This document shows, one piece after another, positions 22,104 to 34,804 of a stretch of 64,000 nucleotides of DNA. Every line of letters starts with the position of its first letter. Position 1 is the first letter of the stretch. The stretch spans positions 234,501 to 298,500 of the forward strand of contig JAJTWR010000308.1 of the NCBI GenBank assembly GCA_021613335.1. Direction: 5' to 3'. This stretch comes from Whitmania pigra (Eukaryota; Annelida; Clitellata; Hirudinida; Haemopidae). A program made the position numbers and the translations under genes. The notes beneath the pieces are model-generated. The model did no database searches and was not told the origin of the DNA. It saw nothing but the letters and a program-made list of their open reading frames with translations.

Positions 22104-23765
22104 GAGGCCAGCTTGTCAACACCGGTTCGATTTGTAATTAATTAAGCTTAATAGAATACATTATTATTCGTGAATAATATGTACTAAATTTTGTTGAGAA
22201 CAACTTGGCTCATTATGTTGGGTTAAATTAAATTAAACAGTATTTGTTCGTAACTATTTTAAGTTATGCGATTAGAAGGACTTTGACGTTATGCGTGTGG
22301 CTCTTTACAAATCAACTAGTATCTTTATTAATTAATGATATTTGGGGATAATGGGTTTTTATCAGCATCGAGGCCCTCAATAAATATTTTCCGCATATTG
22401 TTGGAAAATACGGTTTTTTTTTCTCATTTAAGTTGACCAAATAACTCTATGAAGAATCCAAAGCTTTCTAATTAGCATTCTTGGTAATCAGTAGTTCGTA
22501 ATATTTTATTCCAAAATTCTATTACATTGAAGGAAATTGTAGAGATTTTAGGAAATTTCATCGATTTACTTGTTTTTGTTTCGTAAGAAAATCATTTTTG
22601 TGAAAGTACTGTTTTTTACGGAAAAAATTAAAATAAACCCAAACAATCACAATATCTAATTAAAGTTAAACTTCATCATGTGATATCATGATGTACTTAA
22701 TATTTATGCAGTCCCAACAATATTCAACACCCAAGTTGCTCAAGTGGAAGTCACGTGATCGCGGTCATAAACAACTTGAAATTATCTCAAGACAAATATT
22801 TTTATAAACCAAGGAAGCACTATTATTCAACAGCATTGGTCATAGTTTATGTTACCCTTTAATTTTAGAGTCACGTGATATAATTATGGCGAACACGGGC
22901 GAACTCGTTACTTTAATAATTGAATGCTTAAAACAACCCAAGTGTCCTTCAATGAATATGCATTGCTTATCCGGGGAGAATTAATTTTTGGTGTTGCGCA
23001 ATTTTTGTGGCATTTCTTTTTTTATTTTGCATAATTTCTTGTAGAATTAACTTCAGGAGATAAAGTATTTACACATTCTAAATCAAAAATTTACTCATAT
23101 TCAATTCAGGATGAGGTAACAGTTCAGTAACCCAACAATAATCGATTAGTAACAATTTTTTGATTCTGTCATGTCAACCGCAGTGTTGATCAAAAACGTT
23201 GTCAGTAAGTTGTTATTACTAATCAGTTATTAATAGTCGCTCTCCACAAGAATAGATTCTGCAAAAAATAAAGACATCTCATTATTTCAGTTAAATGTGG
23301 GATCATGAGAAAATGTTAGTCAAAATGTGAAAAATGCAGATAATACAGATATTATACGATAAATATTATCTAAATACACTGCAGTTATTAGGGATATTAC
23401 ATTGATTTGATCGGCCATAAAATATTTACTATCGTGAAATATGTGAAACATTCGAACGTGTAACGACATACTAAAAATAGCTTTCAATTTATGAAGCTTC
23501 GTTTAAGATTTTCAGTTTTTAACTCGTTAGTGTTGAGTTCGAATTCAAACGAAAACTCATTTGAAAGTATGGAGTTCAGATATTTAATCCCACTTTTTGG
23601 GAGGATATTAATGCCCATTACTTTAAAACAAAAGCAAAAACAAATTCACTAAATTAATTATTATCAATTAATAATTATTAATTATTTTATTAAACCTAAA
23701 TAAAATAAAACAATAAGTGAGCAATAATTTGCAACAATAAATGCAATTACGTATGTAGTCTTCAT
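22104..23765. other. AT-rich spacer upstream of the Hox gene
   Basis: No gene seen. Two CACGTG E-boxes occur (22751-22756 in AGTCACGTGATCGCGG and about 22872-22877 in AGTCACGTGATAT). The first belongs to a block resembling 704-775. Confidence 0.45.
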
Positions 23766-26700
23766 TCATTTTTTAAAAACAATTGAAATACGTATTTTTA
23801 ATGAACCTGCTGCCGGGGGAATGACTCTCATCGGCACGCTTTCATCTCTCTCTTTGACCCACGCGTAGAACTTGTAAAGGAACACTGCTGGTACTCCTCC
23901 CACGTATGGACCGACCCAGTAAATCTGAAATAAATTCAGCATTACAAAATAATCTTCAGCCGCCATGTTGCTGAATACAACAGCAATAATCGTGATTTCG
24001 TCAGACTATAATTTTCGGCATGCAAGTTAGCAGAATGGGTTACGTGCCTGCAATTGCAACAGTCGTAATGTGTCGTGTTCGAAACCCAGCCTGCACTGCC
24101 GCCAGTGACCTTGGGAAGGATCGCTATATAAATGGTTACAAGAAGCGTCTCTGAGGCTATGCATATGGCGCTATATAAATGAAGTTACAATTTTCAATAA
24201 ATATTGGATTTTAAGCGATTAAAACATTGCATTTACTCTGGTCTACAGTGGCGTAACTCCCACCTTCAGCATCCCCTCCTCAAAAATTCAGAATAAACCC
24301 CACCAGGATTCGAAGGGTTACGTGTAATTTAAATTGCCAAATTACGAAAAAAATCGTAATGCTCGACAAAATTAGATTATAAGATTCCATTAAATGTACA
24401 CCATGTACACCAGATGTGAAAGCTTGAAAAGTTATAATTCTTTTGGCACTCTGTTAACAGAAAAGGAGCAGGTTAGCCGAATGGGTTACGTGCCTGCATA
24501 CGGCGGTAATGGTAACAGTCGTAATGTGTCGTGTTCGAAACCCAGCCTGCACTGCCCCAGCGCCCTTGGGAAGGAGCGCTATATAAATGGTTACAAGAAG
24601 CGCCTCAGACGCTATGCATATGGCGCTATATAAAAGAAGTTACAATTAAAAGAAAGGCAATTCCTTACTTGAAATTTCATTCAACCTTAACCGTGGTAAA
24701 TATGTTATTTAAAATCGCTGCAACTTCTAAATATCATGCCATGGCTTAAATTTTCTAGAAATTTGTTAATTTTAGGTGGATATTCATATCTGACATTTCC
24801 TGCGACTACTTCTGTCGCTTCCTTTTCAAGTCACTCAGCTGGTTTTCCAATCTCTCTTCTTCAAGGTTCATCTCTGCAATCTGAATGCAAATGTGAATGT
24901 TATGCAGCATGCATGTTGACCAAATGGGTTACGTGCTTGCATACGGCAGTAATATCAACAGTCGCAATGTGTCGTGTTCGAAACCCAGCCTGCACTACCG
25001 CCGGCGCCCTTGATCACAACCTTCTTTTTCCGAGTCCTCTTGGAGCTCTCAAAAAAAAAAAGCTCTTAAAAAATTAAAACTCAAAATTCGATGTGATCAA
25101 CGCAAAATATAAATTAATAAAAAATTCAAATGAAACTGAAGAATTTCTAATTTTTAATCTAACAATCGATTCTGCTCCCCTCCCCGTAGTAGCGGACCAG
25201 GCGGACACCGTAGTTATGCCACTTATTAAGACATCAGATGACTCAATTAGAAGAAAACTTTTAAAAAATATACATAAATCATATTGAAATAATATTTTCA
25301 AATCATTATTAGTATGTTAAGGATGCACATATAAAATAACATTCTTGTGATGTATTTATTATTGCAGATAAATTAATAAGTAAAAATAAATAAATTCCAT
25401 TATACATAGAATCAGATTCAACACGCTATAAGTAGACATTGTAGACAGGAATTTGTATCTTAAATGTTAACTTGATAGAAGAGTAAGGGGTCATCCGTAA
25501 AAGACGTTAAAAGTTGGCGGGAAGGGATCCTTCAAAAGGAGGGTGATTATTGCTTTTGCGAAATCCGCATTTAAAAAATAAATTAAGTAATTTTTAAATT
25601 TTCAAAATTTATTTTTTTAATGATTTGATTTCAATTTTCTTGTATTTACATTTATAAAAATGTTGAAAAAACTTTGGAACGATTCCAAAAAAACATTTTC
25701 CTCACAATCTCTGATGAATCGAACTAAATCAATCACCAACAACCATGAACGTTTGCAATCAAATTTTCTATTAGAACAATAGAACTGCTTATTTATTAAA
25801 AATTAATTTATACGAAATATTTTTATGCAAAAATGCGTACATTGACGGACAAGGGGGAGGGAAGGAAAAAGCGGCAAATTTTTGCGGATTTCCTTTATGG
25901 ACGTAATCAAGATTTTATTCCTAAATCTCCAGTTTTTATCACGATTTCATTTAAAAAATTAAAAATACTTGCAACACAAGGTAGAAATAAAAAACGTGCA
26001 TCATGTAAACACCTTAGACTTTTTTGTCTTTTTGGAATTGCATACTGAAGAATGTGTGCACTTAATTTTTTAATAAATAAATTTGTTAGTCGATTAATTG
26101 TATTTGACTTAGTTAATCCATAACATAAATAATTAATTACTCAGGTTTTGGCAAGAAATTGTTCCCTCTTTTTTAAAGCTTTTGTTCTTGAACTGGTGAT
26201 GCTATCTGGTGACTGGCTAAGATGAAAGACTTACATTGAGTAAAATAATTTATTTCAAGCGGTAATCATTGAGCTCAGAATAATAGCAAAGTGGTCCCAA
26301 AGAGTTCTGCTCTTTGTAGTATTCATTCAACTGAATGTCAATTCAAAGCATGTGAGACCGGTGTAAATTTAGATTATTTTGTAACATTTTTTTAAGGAAC
26401 AACAAAGATAAAAAAATTGACTCCACCCAGTGATTTGAGATATCTCCACTCAGAATAGCAGGTCCCAAAGCTATGAGAGGATTCATAAAAGCACCCGTGA
26501 AGGTACCCTGTCAAGGTGCAAGTTCGGAAATTAATTTTTGAAAAATTTATAAATATTACTTTGAGGCAATTTTATCAGTTTATTTACTTATTTATTTATT
26601 CAGACTCATTTTTATTCGGCGTGGCGTATTTTCGACAAGACTGAACTATTCTCACAGCAGCTATTGTTAGAGGTACAATAATGATTACACAAGGCCATTT

Positions 26701-27888
26701 TTTAATGTTATGTTGTACAATTCAATTTTCATAAGTTAAATTATTTTTTAAATTGAATTATTTTATTTCATAAATTACATTATATTACATTACATGGTTT
26801 GTTTTAAATAATTTTAAATTTAATCGAATTCTACTTACAGCAGCCATAATGGCAGTGCCCACAGCGCATCCTATGGCTAAATTTGGAAGGATTGGATACT
26901 TCCTGCGGAATTCTTCCCCGTGAGTGCTGAGGATGACGAAGATTACGTTACTCGTGAACAGAGCTTCTACGAAGACAGCCTGAGCGAGAGAAAGTCCGTT
27001 CAAGGCCGGATTGAAAGCCACGTACTTACGATTAGATTCTGGGGTCAGTCTAAGAATTATTGATTAACCAATCATACTACTATCAACTAATTATTAACCA
27101 ATAAATCTATTTAACATGTCTCACTATATAATTCGGATAAACATCATAATTCCGAGTGAAGTAATTCGATCGCTTTGTTACAATTAATTGCTGGCATTGT
27201 TTTGCTTAATTCGTCAATCGATTGACTTGGTACTTAATTTATTTTTAAAGGCAATCATTTCGCAAACTGTGACTTAATTTTCCAAACCCACTCACGCGCA
27301 ACCAATTCCACTTCCAACAGCACATCCAAGAACCTGGGCTGCCGTGTAAACCACAGCTGGAAAAAATTGAACAGTTTAAAATGTCCATTTCACGATATGC
27401 TAGATTTTAAAAAAATAGCCTAAGTCATGACTAATAATGACTAATCTCTTATTTATTTCTAGGCTGAGAAAATATTTCTTACTAAAATAGTCTAGCCTGC
27501 CATGCTCAAAATTAAAAAATTCTTAATACATTATGGCATAAAATATCAATATAGTAGTAATTAATCAACATTATCCAACATTCCAACCTCTAGCAAAGGT
27601 TAACTTTCCTGCTAGGAAAAGACAGAATGTTGCTGGTGGATGAGCGAGACAAGAGATTGGTCCGTATGTTTCCAAGAGCATGTAAACAAAAAATCCAGCG
27701 AACAAACCGAAGTGAAGTGTGCTGGGTTCGTAAGCAGCTTTGTTGTTGGTCGTAAGGATGATGATGACCACAGCCATCAGAAAAGTAGAGACCCAAAATT
27801 CGCAGGATACATCTCTCCAAAAAATCAACGTCTTCAAGTCTTTTCTTGATTTTTCAAATTTCAGATTTCTTTTAATCGACTCCCACAT
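23766..27888 (-). CDS. aquaporin-like MIP channel, diverged paralogue (HPP/NPL boxes)
   Basis: Five exons on the minus strand: 27888-27588, 27356-27296, 27049-26839, 26507-26427, 23924-23766 (813 nt, 270 aa); all GT-AG with matching phases. The first box reads SCLAHPPATFCLFLAGK (HPP instead of NPA) and the second TGAFMNPLIALGPAI (NPL); as in the array genes the Arg after the second box is absent (Ile). LTPES, LAQAVFVEALF and YWVGPYVGGVPAV align with the array copies. The last four intron positions and phases are shared with the array genes, but the array's first intron (after codon 33) is absent here. The C-terminal tail is longer and basic. The final intron is 2.5 kb and holds three SINE copies. 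Most likely the paralogue from which, or with which, the array family diverged. Confidence 0.87.
24022..24195 (+). mobile_element. tRNA-derived SINE, copy 1
   Basis: A-box-like GTTAGCAGAATGGGTTACG, B box GTGTTCGAAACCC, then a tRNA-unrelated body CCTTGGGAAGGATCGCTAT and ATATAAATGGTTACAAG. It lies in the last intron of the minus-strand aquaporin-like gene, in the opposite orientation. Confidence 0.75.
24466..24650 (+). mobile_element. tRNA-derived SINE, copy 2 (best preserved)
   Basis: GGTTAGCCGAATGGGTTACG (A box) and GTCGTGTTCGAAACCCAGCC (B box) followed by CCCTTGGGAAGGAGCGCTAT and a second ATATGGCGCTATATAAA end. The A box matches the Pol III consensus better than the other copies. Confidence 0.78.
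24905..25020 (+). mobile_element. tRNA-derived SINE, copy 3 (truncated)
   Basis: ACCAAATGGGTTACGTGC and GTCGTGTTCGAAACCCAGCC are present, but the body stops after GCCGGCGCCCTTG, so the 3' part is missing. Confidence 0.7.
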
Positions 27889-27899
27889 GGTGACTTCTC

Positions 27900-29987
27900 T
27901 CTCCTAGAGAGTGATTTATTTATTTGCAAATGATCAGTTAACCCTCAAAACCAAGTCAAGAGCAGCTAAAAGAAGAGCAATGTTCCAGTCGCTTCAATTA
28001 TTCTTATGATCGCAGCTGTTGTGTTCATACGCCGTTGTTTTGTTACGGGCATCACTTTTAAAAATAGAAAATAATAAATCATGTCCATTTTACAGAAGAA
28101 CAATGGCTCGAAAATTGGAATTCAAAGAATTGTTTGAGACTGACGCCTTGTTAGTGAAAGAAGTCGACTAAGACTTCAACTAAATGTTGTAATATTTATC
28201 AAACGAAGAGATATCAAGCGGTAGATTAAAACATTTTTTTTTTGAAGAATGAGACGGTTTGTGTTGGTTTTTAGCAGAGTTTCTATTGTGCCATTGTAAA
28301 TGAAATCGACGAGATACATTCATGCAGGAATTACAATTTCATATTAAATAACTTTTAGGGTCCATAAAATAATTTGTTGCCATTATTATTGACTTTTGAC
28401 GTCTACCTTCTATCTTTTTTTGCTTCCACAGCACTTTTTTTATTAAGTTTGAAAATATTAATCCAATATATTCAAAACATAACTTTAGAAGAACTATTTT
28501 AACACAACATACTAAAATTTGAGTAAATTTCCTAACATGTCGGTTGAGATAAGGTCAAAAGATGGGTACTTTCTATCTATTTGGACCAACTGTACACAGT
28601 CCTAATCAAGTGTCAAACTTCTGCAGGCACTGAATGCAATCATCAGGTGAAATGGTCTTCAAGAATCGTGCGCATGTCATCGATGGGGATTTAGTAGTAG
28701 TTTGCTCACAAAAGTTTTCTTCACGAACAAATTAGTAACTCCTTACTTAAAGAACTTCCCAAAGAAAACGAAATCAATTTTGAAATTAATAAATATGCTA
28801 TTATATTAATAAAATGTTACATTCACTTGAAAAGAAAGATGAATTTTTGTTAAACTTCAAAGGTTTTGTGTAAAGCTATCAATTCTAGGTAGGGTTTGTG
28901 ACGAAACCAAAAAATAACAAATTACGGAAAACAATGTACTGAATTGATTGTTCATTTCTTTTATTTGCAGCTTTTGTTTTATCTCTAATACGAGCAGGCA
29001 GTCTCTCGTTTGACCATTCTCTCTTTCGAAGTTTAGGCTGTTATGTTCCTTAAAAATATATTTGATGACTGTACTTCATATTTTTAATCAAGAAATAAGG
29101 AGTCCCTTCTCTCCATCCGGGGATTATTTATTTAGTTAGTTTTGAAATGAATTATTTTGTAAGCGCCTATTCGTATTTTATTTAATTTCAAGATGAAAGT
29201 TTAGGTTAATTGGCCGAAACGTTTAAGAAATTAAATCCTCAGAAAAAGAAAGGAAAAACAAGATTATCATACGAGCGACCATAGGAACTGTCAACGGCAA
29301 TCGCATTGGTTTAACGCGAAACTATTAAAACTTAGTGTAATTTGCTACATCATCGCCTAACTCTGTCAGAGGAAATTAAGTAAAATTTTGATTTATGAAT
29401 ATGAGAAATGCTATACGAAAATTAACTAAACAAAATTATTTTCTTGTTTATCTTTCGATTGTTTTCTCTATTAAAATTCCAAAGTTTAAAAAGCAGAAAC
29501 AATCAATTTTTTAATTAATAAGCACTACAGGGATGTGATGATTTTTAAGATATGGTTCGAGTTCAATAAGTGCTTTACGTAAAAAATTCCAGTGATGTTA
29601 ATTTCTTTGAACTCGGGAACTCAAATTGCATTGTTTCAAGCTTTTTTCTTTTGTTACACAAGTAATAATCTACGTAATAACAGTTTTGTTGCATATGTAA
29701 TAATCTACGTAATAACAGTTTTGTTGCGGTTGCTAAGGCAGCGTCTACCCCATTTAAAGAAAAATTTTATGTCGCCTGCTCTTTAGAATTTTTTATAAAC
29801 GCATACTTTGCCATTTCACATTTTAGAAATAAAACAATTTAACAACTTACGTATATTATTAAAGTGTTACAGTCTCATTAGTAATTAATGAACTATACAG
29901 CTAGAACATCAGATATACAAAATATTCAATTTGTCTCAACCAGGATATAGAAATAGTTTTATTACAATAGAATTGTTTATATTCAGA
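27900..29987. other. intergenic, no gene seen
   Basis: AT-rich with no coding exon recognised. Contains two direct copies of a 35-bp unit beginning GTAATAATCTACGTAATAAC (29662-29731). Confidence 0.5.
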
Positions 29988-31191
29988 ATGTCGAGAAATA
30001 GTTTTGAATGTTTCTTCATAAACATACTACTGGTTATACATTATGCAAATGCGATAACTTATTGGCCTCTTACCATGGACTATGACAAACCCGTTTGTTG
30101 TAACGACGCACCACTTTTAAGTGTCAGACTGAGTGGACAAAATAATTTCGATCTGGATTCAAATTCTCAAAGGTTTTCAGAATTGGAATGTGGACTGTTG
30201 TGCTATTCCAATTATTTCCAATGTTCCTTTTACCAAGTACAATTATATGACGGAGGGAGGAACTGCTCCATGTTTAAGAATTTGCCAATCCAACTCTATC
30301 GGGAGAATTTGTCGAGCTGTAAGATGTATTCAAACAAACGTAAGACTTTTCTTTGCTTTTAAAATAAATTTAAGAAAATTAAAATCCATAATCAACTAAA
30401 ATGTAGTTTTTATTGCAGTTAGTTATTACCGTAACTAACATTTTCATTATTTTATTATTTAATTAATTAAATTTAGCGTTGACATTATTTCGTAACATTC
30501 CATAAAATGGTTTCCTTTATTATCAGGCCCCTGTTTGATGAGCATCAGTAGTTGGGGATATAGCAATGCTTATGGAATCATTAATGACTGCTTCATAAAG
30601 ATCATTGGCTCAACGTCTATTCTGACGGACAGCAGAGGCATAAACACCGTTGAACTTGATTCTACCAACTGCTCAATCTCCAAGCTTCGTAATTTCAATT
30701 TTGGGATGGGCTTATATCAGTCCTTAACACTGAGGAGATACTTGGATGTTAGGAAACATCCTAATTAATGACTAATTAGTTTAAAATACAAATGATATTC
30801 ACTTTATATATATTTTAGAAATACTTATAATTTATAATCATAAATCCTGTAATCATAGACTTACTGATATTTAATTATTTATTTAGTTATTTAAGTTTTT
30901 ACAATTTCAACGTTAATTATATTCAAATGATACAAGTCTCTGCCCATCGGCACTATTGTGGTCGGACAGTCATGCGGCGATCTTACAGAAATTATAGACA
31001 AAAGCATTCAATCTTATTTGACATCGCTGGGGATTGACACCTACGATCTGAAGCACAGAGGAAAGCTTGCCTTTGTTCTGAGGAAGGGATTTCCAAACAA
31101 GACCATATCTTTTTTCAAAAATGAAGCTGTTCCTCTGAGTTTGCAATATTCAGTGACAAGTTGGTTTTGTATCAACTTGATGTTATATTGA
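29988..31191 (+). CDS. secreted protein with PAN/apple-like and ILEI/FAM3-like domains
   Basis: Three exons: 29988-30339, 30527-30747, 30937-31191 (828 nt, 275 aa); GT-AG introns with agreeing phases. Residues about 8-22 (CFFINILLVIHYANA) form a signal peptide. A cysteine-rich N-terminal region (CC, ELECGLLCYSNYFQCSFYQV, NCSMF, SCKMY) resembles a PAN/apple fold. The C-terminal half is an ILEI/PANDER-like domain: DSRGINTVELDS, then LRRYLDSLPIGTIVVGQSCG and GKLAFVLRKGFPNKT. That domain occurs in FAM3 cytokines, POMGNT1 and CEMIP, where it binds carbohydrate or acts as a secreted ligand. The combination is assigned from motifs; the exact PAN class is uncertain. ORF could start 19 codons earlier only at a TTG, so the ATG before SRNSFECFF was chosen. 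Confidence 0.65.
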
Positions 31192-32634
31192 TCGAGATAA
31201 TGGAGGCTTTACTTGCTTCGTTCTTCTGCAAAAAGAAATAGTTGAAATGAGCGAGCCATAGTTATTGGAAAAATAGTGGTTATTTGTAAAAATGATACAT
31301 TTTAAAAATTAGATAAGTTGTATAAGTTAACAGATCATCATTTTCGTTATTTTCAGAATCTCTTCTTAATTCTGTGGAGATCGTAAGGATTTACTAAGGA
31401 TTTACAGGGTGATTCGTCGTGATCCGATGAGGAAAATTATGAACTCATTTAATGTTAACAATTAATAATTATCTGTTTTTGTTAAGTTTCAAATGTTCGA
31501 TAATTAATAGCTTATTAATATGTATTAATAACTTTCAAGAATTTCTAAAACATTTGTATAATGGACGATTCATAAAACCATCTATTCTTAACAAAATATA
31601 CACTTTGCTTCGTGCCGTAATTTGTAATTGCATGACGAAAACAACATTTTATATTTTAAAAGTTATTAATGAAATAAAAATTAACTGAAAAAGTAGTTAC
31701 TTTTTTTAGTAATATTTTTAATTTGTTGCGATAATTAACTGATCCTGATTTAATGACTTGAGCTTAAAGGACAGTATATGGCAGAGACGGCAACCCATTT
31801 TTGAGGGGTCCATTTGTGGCCACCAAAATATATATTATTCCTTAATTCGACTGGTACGATTGAACAAAATACCGAGCTGGACGCCGGAATGAACTGCCAC
31901 AGGTAAAAAAAGTAATGTTTTATTAACGTCCGTTGCATATCTAGATGATTTGGACGGTGCTCCCGCAGCTGGGTTTGAACCCCGTGCTGCCATCGTGAGA
32001 GGCGCAGCCTTGCCCTTTAGGCCATGCGGGCGCACAACTGTCACAGGTAGGCTCAGTCAGCATTTTAGTTTGGCTCGTGAATGGGCAAGACATGTTTTTG
32101 TCAGTTACTTTTGGAAAAACGAATTGTTGTTTTCGTTGAAATTACAAATGTAAACCTGCAAGCAACAGAAATCCAATTACGTAACATTTATCTTAATATC
32201 GATAAGTAACCAAATAGATTATTATTATTATGACATTTCGGGAAAATCTCTTTTTACAACCCAAAAGAGCAATTGCGAATTTCACAATTAGGAAGAACTA
32301 GATGTACTTGAATCATCACAATCTGGAACAAGCTCAAAAAAATCCGAACAAGTTTCCTATGCTATCTTCAAACAGATGAATATGCCCATTATGGGAGATG
32401 TCTGAATATTCAAAAATAAGTAATAAACAAATTTTTCATAATTGCAATAAAAGGCGAATATGCACTTAAAACTTGACAATCTAAAGTGTTGTTCAAGCAT
32501 GATTAAATATTTGTGATTATCAGGGAAGAAGGTGCAGTTGAGGATGACTCAGGAGTGTGGTGTTCTTTGACAATCGGATTATGTGTTGCCAAGGATGACA
32601 GAGTAACGCCTTGTTTCTGGAGAGACTGACAGGT
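31192..32634. other. intergenic, no gene seen
   Basis: No coding exon recognised apart from a tRNA-like remnant at 31958-32040 (minus strand). Confidence 0.45.
31958..32040 (-). other. tRNA-like remnant or SINE head
   Basis: On the minus strand: GCCCGCATGGCCTAAAGGGC (A-box-like TGGCCTAAAGGG) and, about 45 bases later, CGGGGTTCAAACCCAGC (B-box-like), ending TGCGGGAGC, which nearly pairs with the 5' GCCCGCA. The T stem does not pair beyond two or three bases, so a functional tRNA is unlikely. Confidence 0.45.
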
Positions 32635-32926
32635 TCAAACTTGGAAAGATTCAGCTGCACCTAGTTTAAGAGATGCCAATTCCTCTCGATGCATTATCAA
32701 GCCTTTTGTAGCACCATGGACCACCTTGGCACTGGGAAGAAACTTCTCAACAATAACATCTGGACCGGCAACAACATTCTGCAGTTGATGTCAGAATCCT
32801 TGTCGTGTTTGTAGGGGTGGATTGTCATAGCCATCGTCATTGAACTTCTGCATCCCTGGATGGATCCGGCTGCGTTTGATTTTTGTGACCAACGGAATTC
32901 TTTATTGCACTGTTTCTCAGACGAGT

Positions 32927-33473
32927 TCATCGAGTTTTGTCAAGTTTTGATCTCTTGCTTTCAATGAGCTTCATCCTGGTGTAATAAACTCTTACAAGGA
33001 ACAAATCCCTGGCGTAGGAATACAACTCAAAGTCTAGCGCGTTAAACTTGTAAAGTTTGTCTCTCTCCTGCTTCGAAATCTCGGCTTTACTAGCGCGAGT
33101 GTCGTTGACTTGAGTGAAGTTCGTGGTGAACTTGATTCCGAAGGTATACTCGAATAGAAAGCTTAAGAGGAAGAATAAAAAACAAATTAGGTAAAAAAAT
33201 CCAAAAAAGGATAATTTACGAGCCAATGGAGCCACACCCAAACTGACCTTGTCTCAGCCTGGTACTCAGTCAATCCGAAGAATGCCATACTTCTGAGGTT
33301 GTCTTTGGCGCTCTGGAGCATAATTTTGTTCCGGATGGAGTCGTTCGGTATGACGTTCTTGTCGTAGCATCCCACCAATCGCAGGTCTGCCACCATTCTC
33401 GTCTGCCGATTGTGCGCCAAGTTGCTACTGCAGCTCGTAAACTCGTCCAGAGAAACGTTCATCCAGTTCTTTC
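32927..33473 (-). CDS. heparan sulfate 6-O-sulfotransferase, C-terminal two exons
   Basis: Minus-strand exons 33473-33248 and 33161-32927 (intron 86 bp, GT-AG). Exon A encodes WMNVSLDEFTSCSSNLAHNR, RMVADLRLVGCYD and SAKDNLRSMAFFGLTEYQAE; exon B encodes FLFEYTFGIKF, NDTRASKAEI and LDFELYSYARDLFLVR. These match the C-terminal third of HS6ST, the Golgi type II enzyme that sulfates glucosamine 6-OH in heparan sulfate. The PAPS-binding 5' region (HIQKTGGTT-type) and the membrane anchor are not seen between here and the next gene at 34805, so either earlier exons lie beyond that gene or this is a gene fragment. The tail after the zipper-like KLIESKRSK is shorter than usual. Confidence 0.72.
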
Positions 33474-34804
33474 CTGAAGTAAGAAGAAATAGTCCCTTAT
33501 TATTTCTTCAGTGTCTATGGAAGCATGCATAATCTTGTTAATGATTCCATGCGGATAAATAACCATAGCCAATAACGCGGATGATTTCGTATAAAAAACA
33601 AGAATTATAAGCAGATGCAGAAAGTCAGGGAATAGCGCTAAATCATTTCCTGTCAGATAAAAATGTTAAATCACAAAATCGTATCAGATAGCAGCTCACT
33701 TGTGCTGCCTGTATGAAGCTTCTCATTACCAAGAGATAAAAATTTAATAACAACAACATAATAATAATCATCATCGTTACCAACATAATCAAAATTCGAA
33801 AAGTGATCTTTCAAGTTTTGTTCAATTTTCGGAACATAATAGAATACGGGGATATCGCTTTAAGTTACGCGCGGAGAAGTGCTCGGTTAATACTGCTAGA
33901 AATTTCTTTTGAACACTTGTTGCTGTCTGCAACTCCATACCAGATGAGTTGGTATCTGCCGACACTTTTTTCCGATTCAAATCATTAGTCCTTGGCATTG
34001 ATTTCTAAAAATTTTTGGCAATTACTGACTAATCTGCAAACTGCTTTTCCTCGCTTGGTGTTGACTGTATGTCATTTTTGCTGAGGCTAGTGGCTATTAG
34101 TCCTTCGACCAGATAAATAAATAAGTAATTAGTCCAACTAATAAACTTAACAATTAACTTACAAATTAGTAAACCCCGGCTTATTATGATACAAAAACGC
34201 CCAGTAGGGGATTGTCTGAATATTCATTCAAAAGTACATAAGAAACTATTTCATTTGATGGCCTAAGTTTTGTGTGCCAGAAAATTTATTGCAGTTAAGT
34301 TCTTATTTTGATTCAAAATCATCACTCATGTAGGTTTTGCATGGTCATGTGAAGGTTGTTGGAAATATCAGCAGCATTGGAGTTCAATTAAAAGGTTATG
34401 ACTCAACATGGTGCGAGGAACCATTTGGAAATATTTAAAAATATTAAAATTTGGCCAAGTAAAGTAAAAGCTTTAATGATAATCATCCCAACAGTGTTTA
34501 CATGGTTATGATCAATATTTACATTTTTATCAAATAATCATGTGGTGAAGTACTTGGATATTTTAAGGAAGTCCATAAGTAGTTGATTTAGCAGGCACAC
34601 CTGTTAAACAACAATGATCAATCAAAGACTTGGAAATCAGAGGTCGAATAAATTTAGATAAATAATTTTAGACATAATTAACCAATGATATATAATAATA
34701 AAGTATACTCTAAAATAATAAATCTTAAATAATAATAATAATGTCTGTGACAAATCCAACAAATAGTGTTCAATTTATGAAAAATAAAACACGAACTGCT
34801 AAAG
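33474..34804. other. intergenic/intronic, no exon seen
   Basis: Searched for the missing HS6ST 5' exons on the minus strand; none recognised. AT-rich throughout. Confidence 0.4.
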
